From NCBI RefSeq assembly GCF_006715055.1, contig NZ_VFMN01000001.1:2356001-2420000 (forward strand): a DNA stretch of 64,000 nucleotides, written 5' to 3'. Origin of the DNA: Lapillicoccus jejuensis (GTDB lineage: Bacteria > Actinomycetota > Actinomycetes > Actinomycetales > Dermatophilaceae). Each line of letters opens with the position of its first letter. Positions within the stretch are counted from its first letter, which is position 1. Both the position numbers and the translations under genes were made by a program. Under the pieces are notes generated by a model. The model worked only from the letters and a program-made list of their open reading frames with translations, did no database searches and was not told where the DNA came from. Below, in pieces: positions 26,893 to 34,905 of this stretch.

Positions 26893-28409
26893 CCCAGGTC
26901 GAGCCGGTTCCCGCGACGGCCGTCGCCGCCGCGGACCCGGCCGAGGGGGCGCCCCACCTCGGTCGGGCCATGGGCACCGGCCTGGCCTGGAGCCTGCTCA
27001 ACAACGTCGTCGGACGGCTGGGCAGCTTCCTGGCGGGCATCGTCGTCGTGCGGCACCTGGCGCAGGCCGAGTACGGCACCTACGCCACCGGCCTGGTCGT
27101 GCTGACCATCCTGCTCAGCATGAACGAGCTGGGGGTCAGCGTCGCCGTCATCCAGCACCGGGGCCGGGTCGAGGACATCGCCCCCACCGTCATGACGATC
27201 TCGGTCGTGTCCAGCACGGTGCTGGCGGCGATCGCGTTCGGGCTCACGCCGACGCTCGCGGGGTTGATGGGTGCCCCCGAGGCGACCGGCCTGATCCAGC
27301 TCCTGCTCGTCGGCGTCGTGCTCGACGGGATCGCGGCGGTTCCCAACGCCCTCCTGACCCGACTGTTCCAACAGCGTCGACGCCTCGTCATCGACACCGT
27401 CGCGTTCGTCGTGGGCACACCGATCACCGTGGTCATGGCGATGACCGGGCACGGTGCGTGGAGCCTGGGCTGGGGGGCGGTGGTCGGCAACCTCACCACG
27501 GCCGTCCTGGCCCTGGTCTGGTCGCCGGTGCGGGTGCGGCCAGGCTGGCGCCCCGACGTCGTCCGGGGGCTGCTCGGGTTCGGTCTGCCGCTCGCCGGGG
27601 CCTCGCTGCTCGCGCTCCTCATCCTCAACGTCGACTTCATCGTCGTCGGGCACGTCCTCGGGCCGGTGCAGCTGGGTCTCTACCTGCTCGCGTTCAACCT
27701 GTGCTCGTGGCCCATCACCGTGGTGACGTCGGCGATCCGACGCGTGGCCATCGCGCTCTTCGCGAGGCTCGCCGAGCACGCCCCGGACGGCGGCCGCGCC
27801 GACGTGGGGCGGGTGCTCGGGCTCGTGCTCGCGGTGACCGTGCCGCTGTGCGCGGCCCTCGGCGGGTACGCCGACGTCCTCATCCGACTGCTGTACGGCG
27901 AGCCGTGGGTCGCCGCCGCCGCAGCGCTCACACCGCTGGCGGTCCTCAGCCTGGCCCGCGTCGGGGTCGAGGTGACCTATGACTTCCTCGCCGGCAGCGG
28001 ACGCACCGCGTCCACGGTCTGGCTCCACGGGGTCTGGCTCGTCGCGCTCGTCCCCGCCCTGACCGTGGGCGCCCACGTGGGCGGCATCCGCGGGGTCGGG
28101 ATCGGTCACGCGGTCGTCGCCGTCCTCGTGGTCGGCGCCACCCTCGCCGTCGTGCTGCACCGCGCCGGCGTGCCGGTGCGGGCGACAGGTCGCCAGCTGC
28201 GCCCCGCCGTGGTCGGCGGGCTGCTGCTCTGCGCTCTCGCGGTGACGACAAGGCAGCTGCTCGGAGACACCCTGGCGGCTCTCGGCGTCGGGGTGCTCGT
28301 CGGGGCCCCGCTCTACCTCGCCTGCCTCTGGCCGCTGCGACGCGCGGCTCGCGAGCTGTGGGAGCTCCGGGCGGCGCCGGTCGACGGGGCGGGCCCGGCC
28401 CCCGCCTGA
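26889..28409 (+). CDS. Wzx-type oligosaccharide flippase
   Basis: A 506-residue membrane protein with about 12-14 helices of the MOP/polysaccharide-transport family. It opens with GLAWSLLNNVVGRLGSFLAG and the family stretch VRHLAQAEYGTYATGLVVL. It should flip lipid-linked repeat units to the outer face of the membrane. The ATG overlaps the aminotransferase stop; it is the last gene of the plus-strand operon 21215-28409 and converges with the acyltransferase. A second flippase lies at 50712-52253, so the window has two export sets. Confidence 0.9.
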   Translation: MTQVEPVPATAVAAADPAEGAPHLGRAMGTGLAWSLLNNVVGRLGSFLAGIVVVRHLAQAEYGTYATGLVVLTILLSMNELGVSVAVIQHRGRVEDIAPTVMTISVVSSTVLAAIAFGLTPTLAGLMGAPEATGLIQLLLVGVVLDGIAAVPNALLTRLFQQRRRLVIDTVAFVVGTPITVVMAMTGHGAWSLGWGAVVGNLTTAVLALVWSPVRVRPGWRPDVVRGLLGFGLPLAGASLLALLILNVDFIVVGHVLGPVQLGLYLLAFNLCSWPITVVTSAIRRVAIALFARLAEHAPDGGRADVGRVLGLVLAVTVPLCAALGGYADVLIRLLYGEPWVAAAAALTPLAVLSLARVGVEVTYDFLAGSGRTASTVWLHGVWLVALVPALTVGAHVGGIRGVGIGHAVVAVLVVGATLAVVLHRAGVPVRATGRQLRPAVVGGLLLCALAVTTRQLLGDTLAALGVGVLVGAPLYLACLWPLRRAARELWELRAAPVDGAGPAPA

Positions 28410-28423
28410 CCGACGCGGTCAGG
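28405..28423. terminator. bidirectional terminator hairpin
   Basis: CCTGACC-GACGC-GGTCAGG spans the stop codons of the convergent flippase (TGA at 28407-28409) and acyltransferase (28419-28421) genes, with further G/C pairing outside. Confidence 0.6.
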
Positions 28424-29600
28424 GCCGGGTGGTCCGCCGGGAGAGCAGCGCCTGCCAGTCGCGGAAGGACCGGTGGGTGAGGAACGGTTTCTCGAAGGCC
28501 AGGGAGAACACCCACGAGCCCACCAGGGCGACGGGGACCCCGAGGCCGGTCAGCAGCAGGAAGTGCGCCATCGGGGACACCCGCAGCGATGCGAGCCAGA
28601 GATGCCACACCAGCCACAGGATCGGCAGGTGCACGCAGTACACGCTGTAGGAGAAGAGACCCACGGAGCGCAGCGGTCGCGACCCGAGGACCGCGCACAG
28701 CCGCGGGAGACCTCCGCACGCGAGGGCGGCCAGGGCGACGGCCGTCACGGCGCCCGCCGCGAGGTCGACCCAGAAGTACTGTTCGTCGACGCGGGCCGAA
28801 CCCAGGACGCCGATCCCCACGACGAGGGCACCGGCCCCGACCACGGCCACCCGCGACAGCCCGCGGCGCCGGGCGGGGGTCACGCGAGACTGCAGCACGG
28901 TGGCGGCCGCCACGCCGAAGGCGAAGAGCAGCGCGAACTGCGGCGTGAGGTTGAGCAGACGGTGCAACGGCTCGACCGTGGTCGCGCCGAGGTAGGCGCC
29001 GACCACCACGACGGTGGCCAGCGACACCAGTCCCCGGGTGCCGAAGCGGCGGCGCACCCAGAGCATGAGCGGGAAGAGGAAGTAGATCTGCCACTCGACG
29101 GCGATCGACCAGAAGGCGCCGTTGGGTTTGGGGCTGTTGACGACGTCCTGCAGGAGCAGGCCGTGCACGACGACGGCCTTGAGGCTCACCTTGTCGCCGG
29201 TGAGGTCGGCGGTGACGACGCCGAAGACGAGACAGGAGAACGCGAGAGCGGCCCAGTAGGTCGGCAGGATGCGCCAGGCCCGTCGCCGCACGAACGTCCT
29301 CACGCCACCGCGCAACCGCCACCCGGACCGGGCCGGCGCGATGGCGAGCGAGAACCCGGAGACGACGATGAACACGCTGACCGACAGGTGACCGTAGAGG
29401 AGCCACCCGACCCACACCGGTCCGTCGTTGACGGGGTAGGCCGGCCAGATGGTGATCCAGATGTGGTGCAGCAGGACGTAGAGCGCCGCCAGCGCCCGCA
29501 CCCCGTCCAGGTGCTCGAGGCGGGCCCGGCCCGGGGTGGGTGCTGCGGGGTCCGCCGCGGGGTCCGTCAGGCTCGTGGGTGTCGCATCGGTCCGGCTCAT
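28419..29600 (-). CDS. acyltransferase family 3 (OafA-like) membrane O-acyltransferase
   Basis: A 393-residue protein with about ten membrane helices that transfers acetyl or other acyl groups to sugars of surface glycans. It has the family opening HLDGVRALAALYVLLHH with the conserved histidine pair, then GHLSVSVFIVVSGFSLA and FVRRRAWRILPTYWAAL. The ATG at 29600 overlaps the stop of the upstream glycosyltransferase. It ends the minus-strand operon. No SGNH domain is fused. It probably O-acylates the polysaccharide made by this locus. Confidence 0.9.
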   Translation of the reverse strand: MSRTDATPTSLTDPAADPAAPTPGRARLEHLDGVRALAALYVLLHHIWITIWPAYPVNDGPVWVGWLLYGHLSVSVFIVVSGFSLAIAPARSGWRLRGGVRTFVRRRAWRILPTYWAALAFSCLVFGVVTADLTGDKVSLKAVVVHGLLLQDVVNSPKPNGAFWSIAVEWQIYFLFPLMLWVRRRFGTRGLVSLATVVVVGAYLGATTVEPLHRLLNLTPQFALLFAFGVAAATVLQSRVTPARRRGLSRVAVVGAGALVVGIGVLGSARVDEQYFWVDLAAGAVTAVALAALACGGLPRLCAVLGSRPLRSVGLFSYSVYCVHLPILWLVWHLWLASLRVSPMAHFLLLTGLGVPVALVGSWVFSLAFEKPFLTHRSFRDWQALLSRRTTRP

Positions 29601-30808
29601 CCGGCACCTCCCGGTCCGTGGCTGTCGACTCGGTCGTCCGTGCCGATGAGACGGGCGAGGTCCCCGGCTCGGGCCGACCAGTCGTGCTGGGCGGCGTACG
29701 CCCTGGCCCGGTCGGCGAACCCGGGTCCCGGCCCCTGCTCGAGCAGGCGGCGGACGTGGGCGGCGAAGTCGGCCGGGTCGTGCGCGATGGTCACCAGCGG
29801 CGTCCCCAGGGCACGGGCCGAGGGTAGGTCCGTCGTCACGGCCGGTCGCCCGGCCGCGAGGTACTCCAGCGTCTTGAGCGGGAAGCTCGCCCGGTTGAAT
29901 CGCGAGTCGGCGTAGGGCGTGAGGCCCACGGTGGCGAGGCCGAGGTACGACGGCAGCTCCTCGAACGGGCGGGGGCCGACCCACTGCACGTTAGGACGGG
30001 CGAGCAGCGCATCGAGGCGGGTCAGCTCGAAGGTCGCCTGTCGCGGGCCGACCAGCAGGAGCGAGTGACCCGTGTCGGCGACGGCCACGAGGTGGTCGAG
30101 GTCGATCCGGTCCGAGAGGTGCCCGATGAACACGGCGACCGGTCCGGGGAGGCGGACGTCGGTCGGCCGAGGTGTCTCGTCGACGTCGGCGTAGTGCGCG
30201 GTGTCGCACCCGTTCGGCACGACCTCGACCTCGACGCCCCGCGCCCGCCACCGCTGGGCGAGCTCGTCGGACACCGCGGTGACGACGTCCGCCTTGCGCA
30301 GCTGGTCCGCCTCGCGGCGAGCCAGCCAGCGCGGGGAGAGGCCCATGAGGGCCCCGGCGGCGGCGAAGTCGTCCGTGCCCCACAGGACGCGGGTTCGCTC
30401 ACCACAGGCTCCGAAGAGGTCGTCGAGGGATCCCACCACGACCGCCTCGACGTCCCCGCCCAGGGCGGTGGTGGCCCGGCGCATGGCGCGGCGGCTCGCG
30501 AGCAGGGCCAGGCGTCGGACGCCCGGGCGGCTCACCCCGGGTGGGGCCAACGGCGTGAGCCGCGCCAACCCGTCGCGCACGAGCGACAGCCCCTGCCAGT
30601 TGTCGGGACGCGTGATCTCGGGCCGCCGGTAGGGCGTGAGGAGGGACATGGGCGGATCGACGAACAGCACCGGACCGTCGGCGCTGAGCTGCTCGGCGAG
30701 GTGTCGGTCGGACAGCCGGGCGCCGTCCCAGGAGGTGCCGGAGCAGATCACCACCGTCCGTCGCCACCGGCGCGGGTCGGCCCAGGCGGGCCGAGGACCG
30801 GTGCTCAC
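29597..30808 (-). CDS. glycosyltransferase (GT-B, family 4/1-like)
   Basis: A 403-residue glycosyltransferase starting at GTG 30808, which overlaps the stop of the Wzy-Wzz fusion upstream (GTGA). The N-terminal domain contains VVICSGTSWDGARLSDRHLA and VLWGTDDFAAAGALMG. The donor domain contains VAVFIGHLSDRIDLDHLVAV, VGLTPYADSRFNRASFPLK and LEYLAAGRPAVTTDLPSAR, as in TuaH-like teichuronic-acid enzymes. It probably elongates the repeat unit. The donor and acceptor sugars are unknown. Confidence 0.85.
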   Translation of the reverse strand: MSTGPRPAWADPRRWRRTVVICSGTSWDGARLSDRHLAEQLSADGPVLFVDPPMSLLTPYRRPEITRPDNWQGLSLVRDGLARLTPLAPPGVSRPGVRRLALLASRRAMRRATTALGGDVEAVVVGSLDDLFGACGERTRVLWGTDDFAAAGALMGLSPRWLARREADQLRKADVVTAVSDELAQRWRARGVEVEVVPNGCDTAHYADVDETPRPTDVRLPGPVAVFIGHLSDRIDLDHLVAVADTGHSLLLVGPRQATFELTRLDALLARPNVQWVGPRPFEELPSYLGLATVGLTPYADSRFNRASFPLKTLEYLAAGRPAVTTDLPSARALGTPLVTIAHDPADFAAHVRRLLEQGPGPGFADRARAYAAQHDWSARAGDLARLIGTDDRVDSHGPGGAG

Positions 30809-32763
30809 GGCACCAGGGCGGGCACCGCCGCCGGGCTCGGGTCGCGCGGAGGCGCGGCTGCTGCGGAGGGCGTGGGTGGCCCGTCCCCGGAACGCCGGCG
30901 GCGCAGCAGGTGCGTGGCGCACGTGGTGAGCACGATGCCGACGACCGCCCCGGCACCGATGCTGCGCGAGGGGCGCCCTCGCACCGGGAAGGCCGGGTTG
31001 GTCGAGATGCCTTGCAGTGACAGGGCGCTCGGCCCCGTGGCCCCCACCTCGCGCTGCAGCGCGTCGAGCTGGGTCTGCATCGACGCCAGGACGAGCTGCA
31101 GGCCGTCCTCCGCCTGCGGGGCGCTCGACCCCGTGCTGAGGACGGTGATGACCGAGCCGCCGGTGCCGGTCCGGTCGGTCCCCATCATCAGGCTGCCGTC
31201 CCCGACGGCGATCTCGAAGTCGCCGACGCCCCGACGGGACAGGCTGTCCCGGTTCTCGGGGGACTCGACGACCCGCAGCAGCACGCTGACCGCGGTGGAC
31301 GCCCGTCCGGCCCCCGTCACCTTCAGGGTGTCGGGTTGGCTCGGGGGCACGACGATGGCGGTGCCGAGCGCGTGGTACTCGGGACGGGCCAGGTGCGCGG
31401 TGACCCCGGCGACCGCGGCCGTGCCGAGCCCGAGGGCGCACACCGCCGCGACGGCCCGCCGTGACAGGGGCCGCTCGGGGACCGTGCGCGCCGCGGACAG
31501 GGAGTGCAGCGACCCGACGGCGCCGATGAGCAGGAAGAGCACGCCCACCGCCATCGAGAAGCCGAACAGGTCGAAGGTCGCGGCGTTCACGGCCAGCACG
31601 GCCACGCCGGCCAGCAGCGTCTGGGCCAGGTCACGGTCCTGCCCCACCCGCGACCGGCGGCGGATCCGCGCCGCGACGACGAGGACACCCACGAGCAGGA
31701 CGACGCAGCAGAGCAGGCCGACAACCCCCGTCTCGACCAGCAGACCCAGGTAGGCGTTGTCGAGCGTGCGGTAGAGGCTCGGGATGAAGGTGCCGATGCC
31801 GCGGCCGAACAGGGGGCTCTGCTCGAGGTAGGCCAGCACCGGGCCGTAGTCGTCGGTGCGACCCCCCGTGCTCGGGTCGCTCCCGGCGTTGAGGAACAGG
31901 CTCTTGAAGGTGCCCAGCAGCCCCGGCACGGCGACGGAGCAGGCAGCCGCTCCGACCACCGTGGCGAGCAGGACCCGCCGTCGCAGCGAGGCGGGCCAGG
32001 TGAAGAAGAGCAGGGCCAGGGCGATGGCCGCCCCGAGGATGCCGCTGCGCGCGATCGAGAGCGGGATGGCGCCGGCCATGAGCACCGCGGCGGTCCACGA
32101 CAGGCGCCGCACGCGCAGGTCCTCGGCGAAGCGTCCGTAGTGGACGGCGAGTGGCGCGAGGGCGGCGAGGACCACCCCGAACTCGATGGGGTGCGCCGTG
32201 GTGCCGGTCACCCGTCGGAAGCTCGACCGCGCGATGAGCTCGCCGATGGCGCCGTTCGGGGTGAGACCCGGGATGCGGACGAGGTGGGCGACGTCGAGGC
32301 CGAAGAAGAACTGCAGCAGGCCGAGGAGGGCGACGAGGCCGCCCCCGACGGCCAGGGTCTGCAGGACCGCGTCGAGACGCCGGCGCGTCGTCGTCCCGTC
32401 GACCATGACGAGGACGGCCCCGCACCACCCGACGAGGGACAGCAGCGCGCGGTCGGCCGAGCTGACCTCCTCGGCGGTCGAGACCGGACGATCCATGCCC
32501 GCGACGTAGGAGACGAGGACGGCGAGGGCGAAGGCCAGCAGCAGCCACTTGACCGGGTTGCTCGGCGACGACGGTCGGGGGGCGACCGCGGCGCTGGCGA
32601 CCCACCAGACCATCATCGCGATGGCCACGAGGCCGGCGGGCGTCCCGGCGGCACCCAGCGGGCCGACGACCAGCTCGGACGGGATGCTGACCAGGACGAC
32701 GACGTACGCGATGAGGACGGGTTGGTCGTAGCTCCGGAGCCGGGCTGCGCGAGGGGCGCTCAC
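30805..32763 (-). CDS. O-antigen ligase/polymerase (Wzy-like) fused to a Wzz-like chain-length domain
   Basis: A 652-residue membrane protein. Residues about 1-430 have ten or more helices and the Wzy_C/O-antigen-ligase loop, including TAHPIEFGVVLA, SPLFGRGIGTFIPSLYRTLD and NAYLGLLVETGVVGLL. Residues about 440-620 are a second module: a helix, then RPEYHALGTAIVVPPSQPDT, an extracytoplasmic region, and NPAFPVRGRPSRSIGAGAVV leading into a final helix. That is the two-helix, proline-rich layout of Wzz/chain-length determinants. Polymerase and length control would thus be on one chain. A separate Wzz-like gene lies just upstream. GTG start, four bases after the neighbour's stop. Confidence 0.82.
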   Translation of the reverse strand: MSAPRAARLRSYDQPVLIAYVVVLVSIPSELVVGPLGAAGTPAGLVAIAMMVWWVASAAVAPRPSSPSNPVKWLLLAFALAVLVSYVAGMDRPVSTAEEVSSADRALLSLVGWCGAVLVMVDGTTTRRRLDAVLQTLAVGGGLVALLGLLQFFFGLDVAHLVRIPGLTPNGAIGELIARSSFRRVTGTTAHPIEFGVVLAALAPLAVHYGRFAEDLRVRRLSWTAAVLMAGAIPLSIARSGILGAAIALALLFFTWPASLRRRVLLATVVGAAACSVAVPGLLGTFKSLFLNAGSDPSTGGRTDDYGPVLAYLEQSPLFGRGIGTFIPSLYRTLDNAYLGLLVETGVVGLLCCVVLLVGVLVVAARIRRRSRVGQDRDLAQTLLAGVAVLAVNAATFDLFGFSMAVGVLFLLIGAVGSLHSLSAARTVPERPLSRRAVAAVCALGLGTAAVAGVTAHLARPEYHALGTAIVVPPSQPDTLKVTGAGRASTAVSVLLRVVESPENRDSLSRRGVGDFEIAVGDGSLMMGTDRTGTGGSVITVLSTGSSAPQAEDGLQLVLASMQTQLDALQREVGATGPSALSLQGISTNPAFPVRGRPSRSIGAGAVVGIVLTTCATHLLRRRRSGDGPPTPSAAAAPPRDPSPAAVPALVP

Positions 32764-32767
32764 GGCG

Positions 32768-33625
32768 TCAGCGCAGGACGTTCAGCTCGGCGCGCGACGG
32801 CTCCCGCTGCTCGGCCCCGTCCTCCGGACCCGGCTCGTCCGTCGACGGCGAGGTCGGGGCTGGCCGGGCGGAGCGGGCCTGTCGACGGGTCCGCACGGTC
32901 GGCGCGAGCGATCCTGCCGACTCGTCGGCGCCGTCGCCGGACCGGGTGCCGGCCAGCTCGCGGGTCCGGTCGTCGAGGTCGTCCTCCGCGTCGGGGGACG
33001 CGGGGCCGGCGCGGCGGGACCGGCGGCGCACCGAGCGGTGCTCCGCCAGCAGGATGAGGCCGAGGCAGAGCAGCATGGTCACCGCGGCGACCGCGACGCC
33101 GAGCTGGATCTGCGCCTTGCGGATCACCGTGGGCTCGAGGGACCGGGTGAGCACGACGGTCGAGATCTGCAGGTCGCTGCTGACCTTCTGGGACGCCTGG
33201 AGCGAGGCCAGGTCGCGCTGGACCTCCGACACGACCTCGTCGCGCAGGCGCTGGGACTCGGCGGCGTCCTTGGACTGGGTGGTGACCATGAGGACGGGGC
33301 CGGCGTTCTCACCGAGGTCGGGGACGACCGTGTACGTCGACGCACCCGACTCGCCGACGAGCTTCAGCTGCGTCTGGTCGTCGGTCACGGCGACCTGCAC
33401 GACGGACGCGACGATGGCCACGGCTCCGCCCAGCGAGAGCAGGGGGTTCGTCGGCTCCGCGACGCCCGGCTCCTTGGCCGACGGCACGAACAGCACCGAC
33501 GCCTCGCTCTGCTGGACCGGCGGGACGAAGACCAGGACCTGGGCGCCCGCCACGAGACACAGCGCCATGCCCAGGACGACGACCCAGAGCCGTCGTCTCA
33601 GCAGGGTGAGCGAGTAAGTGAGCAC
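32768..33625 (-). CDS. Wzz-like chain-length determinant / polysaccharide co-polymerase
   Basis: A 285-residue membrane protein with two helices: one near residues 13-33 (VVVLGMALCLVAGAQVLVFV) and one near 178-200 (LGVAVAAVTMLLCLGLILLA). The extracytoplasmic region between them opens with PPVQQSEASVLFVPS. The C-terminal 85 residues are cytoplasmic, charged and repetitive, with no Walker motifs, so there is no fused tyrosine kinase. It should set polymer length together with the polymerase encoded immediately downstream. GTG start; it is separated from the upstream glycosyltransferase by 52 bases. Confidence 0.82.
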   Translation of the reverse strand: MLTYSLTLLRRRLWVVVLGMALCLVAGAQVLVFVPPVQQSEASVLFVPSAKEPGVAEPTNPLLSLGGAVAIVASVVQVAVTDDQTQLKLVGESGASTYTVVPDLGENAGPVLMVTTQSKDAAESQRLRDEVVSEVQRDLASLQASQKVSSDLQISTVVLTRSLEPTVIRKAQIQLGVAVAAVTMLLCLGLILLAEHRSVRRRSRRAGPASPDAEDDLDDRTRELAGTRSGDGADESAGSLAPTVRTRRQARSARPAPTSPSTDEPGPEDGAEQREPSRAELNVLR

Positions 33626-33677
33626 GGTGAACCTGTCTTCCCCCGAGGACCCCAGCGATCCCCGGCTCGAGGGTAGA

Positions 33678-34820
33678 TCAGGAGGAGGTGGCCGAGGGCG
33701 GGAATGGGAGGGACCCGGGAGCCACGACGGAGGCCACCTGGGCGGCGGCGCGGCCCCACGTGTAGTGCTCGCGGCGCTCCGGGGCCCGGGCGGCGCAGGT
33801 CGCGTACACGGCGTCGTCGCCCAGCACCCGCGTGACGACGGCGGCCAGCTCCTCGGGGTCGTCCCCGTCCACGAGGCCCCCGGAGACGGCGTCGATGATC
33901 TCCGGCATCGCGCAGGCCCGGCGCCCGACGACGGGCAGCCCGCGCGAGAGGGCCTCCGCGAAGACGATGCCGAAGCCCTCGAAGCGTGACGGCATGACGA
34001 GCAGGTCGTGCTGCTCGTAGAGGTCGCGCACGGCGGACCCGGGCAACGGCCCGCGCACGTCGAGCCCCGGCGGTCGGGGCAGCCCGCCCGGAAGGGCCTT
34101 GGGGCCGGCGATCGTCAGCGTGACGGTGTCGCCCAGGCGGTCGCGCAGCAGCGCGTACGCCCGCACGACGGTGTCGCCGGCCTTGGTGTCGAAGTCCCGC
34201 CCGACGAACAGCAGCCTGGCCCGGCCCCCCGGACGGCGTGCCGCGACGGGGGTGTCGGCGAGGGGGACGTTGACGCCCGGGTTCACGACGTGGACCCGGG
34301 CCGGGTCCGCCCCGGACCGCACGACGGAGTCGGCCAGCCAGCGGCTCATCGCGAGGACCCCGGTGGCCCGTCGGTAGAGGTGCTGCTGACGGCGGTGCAG
34401 GCGCTCGAGGTCGCGCCGGTCGAGGGTGCGGAAGTGGGGCACCGTGGGGTGGGCCTCCATCTCCTGCAGGAGCAGCTCGTAGGAGAGGTCCTGCAGGAGG
34501 TAGTACGGCTGGTCCAGCTGGGCCAGGTCGCCCACCTGGAGCACGGGCGCACCGGCCGCGCGCCTCGCAGCGAGGGCCCGGGTCCTCCGCTCGACCGCGG
34601 CCACGCCGATGGGCGAGTGGCGCCAGTGGCTCCTCCACCCCGTCGGGGTGCGCCTCGCCGAGGCCACCCTGAGCACCTGACGCACGGCCGGCGGGAGGGT
34701 CACGTCGAGGTCCTGCACGTCGAGCAGGGGCTGGAGCGCCCCCAGCAGACGCACAGGGGTCCCCGACCAGGCCGCGTCCCGGTCAGGGCCCCAGTGGCAG
34801 GCGAAGCCGAGATCGGTCAC
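33678..34820 (-). CDS. glycosyltransferase family 4 protein
   Basis: A 380-residue GT-B glycosyltransferase. The donor domain shows LLFVGRDFDTKAGDTVVRAY, LTIAGPKALPGG and the E-x7-E motif in MPSRFEGFGIVFAEALSRG. The first acceptor-domain strand is less typical, starting MTDLGFACHWGPDRDAAWSG. It probably adds a sugar to the repeat unit. GTG start; it heads the run of minus-strand genes 28419-34820, with 85 bases separating it from the beta-helix gene upstream, so it may share that gene's promoter. Confidence 0.87.
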   Translation of the reverse strand: MTDLGFACHWGPDRDAAWSGTPVRLLGALQPLLDVQDLDVTLPPAVRQVLRVASARRTPTGWRSHWRHSPIGVAAVERRTRALAARRAAGAPVLQVGDLAQLDQPYYLLQDLSYELLLQEMEAHPTVPHFRTLDRRDLERLHRRQQHLYRRATGVLAMSRWLADSVVRSGADPARVHVVNPGVNVPLADTPVAARRPGGRARLLFVGRDFDTKAGDTVVRAYALLRDRLGDTVTLTIAGPKALPGGLPRPPGLDVRGPLPGSAVRDLYEQHDLLVMPSRFEGFGIVFAEALSRGLPVVGRRACAMPEIIDAVSGGLVDGDDPEELAAVVTRVLGDDAVYATCAARAPERREHYTWGRAAAQVASVVAPGSLPFPPSATSS

Positions 34821-34905
34821 CGACCCCCTCCCTCCGCCGGCACGACGCTCGGCGTCGGGCAGGTTAACGGAGGCAGGGGGCCGGGAGGACCGGATCCCGC
34901 TTCGC

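Noticed and set aside
30805-32763. Lipopolysaccharide O-antigen synthesis.
   Set aside because: The family name O-antigen ligase is shared by all Wzy-like proteins; the organism is an actinobacterium with no lipid A or core genes here, so a capsule or exopolysaccharide is the sensible reading.
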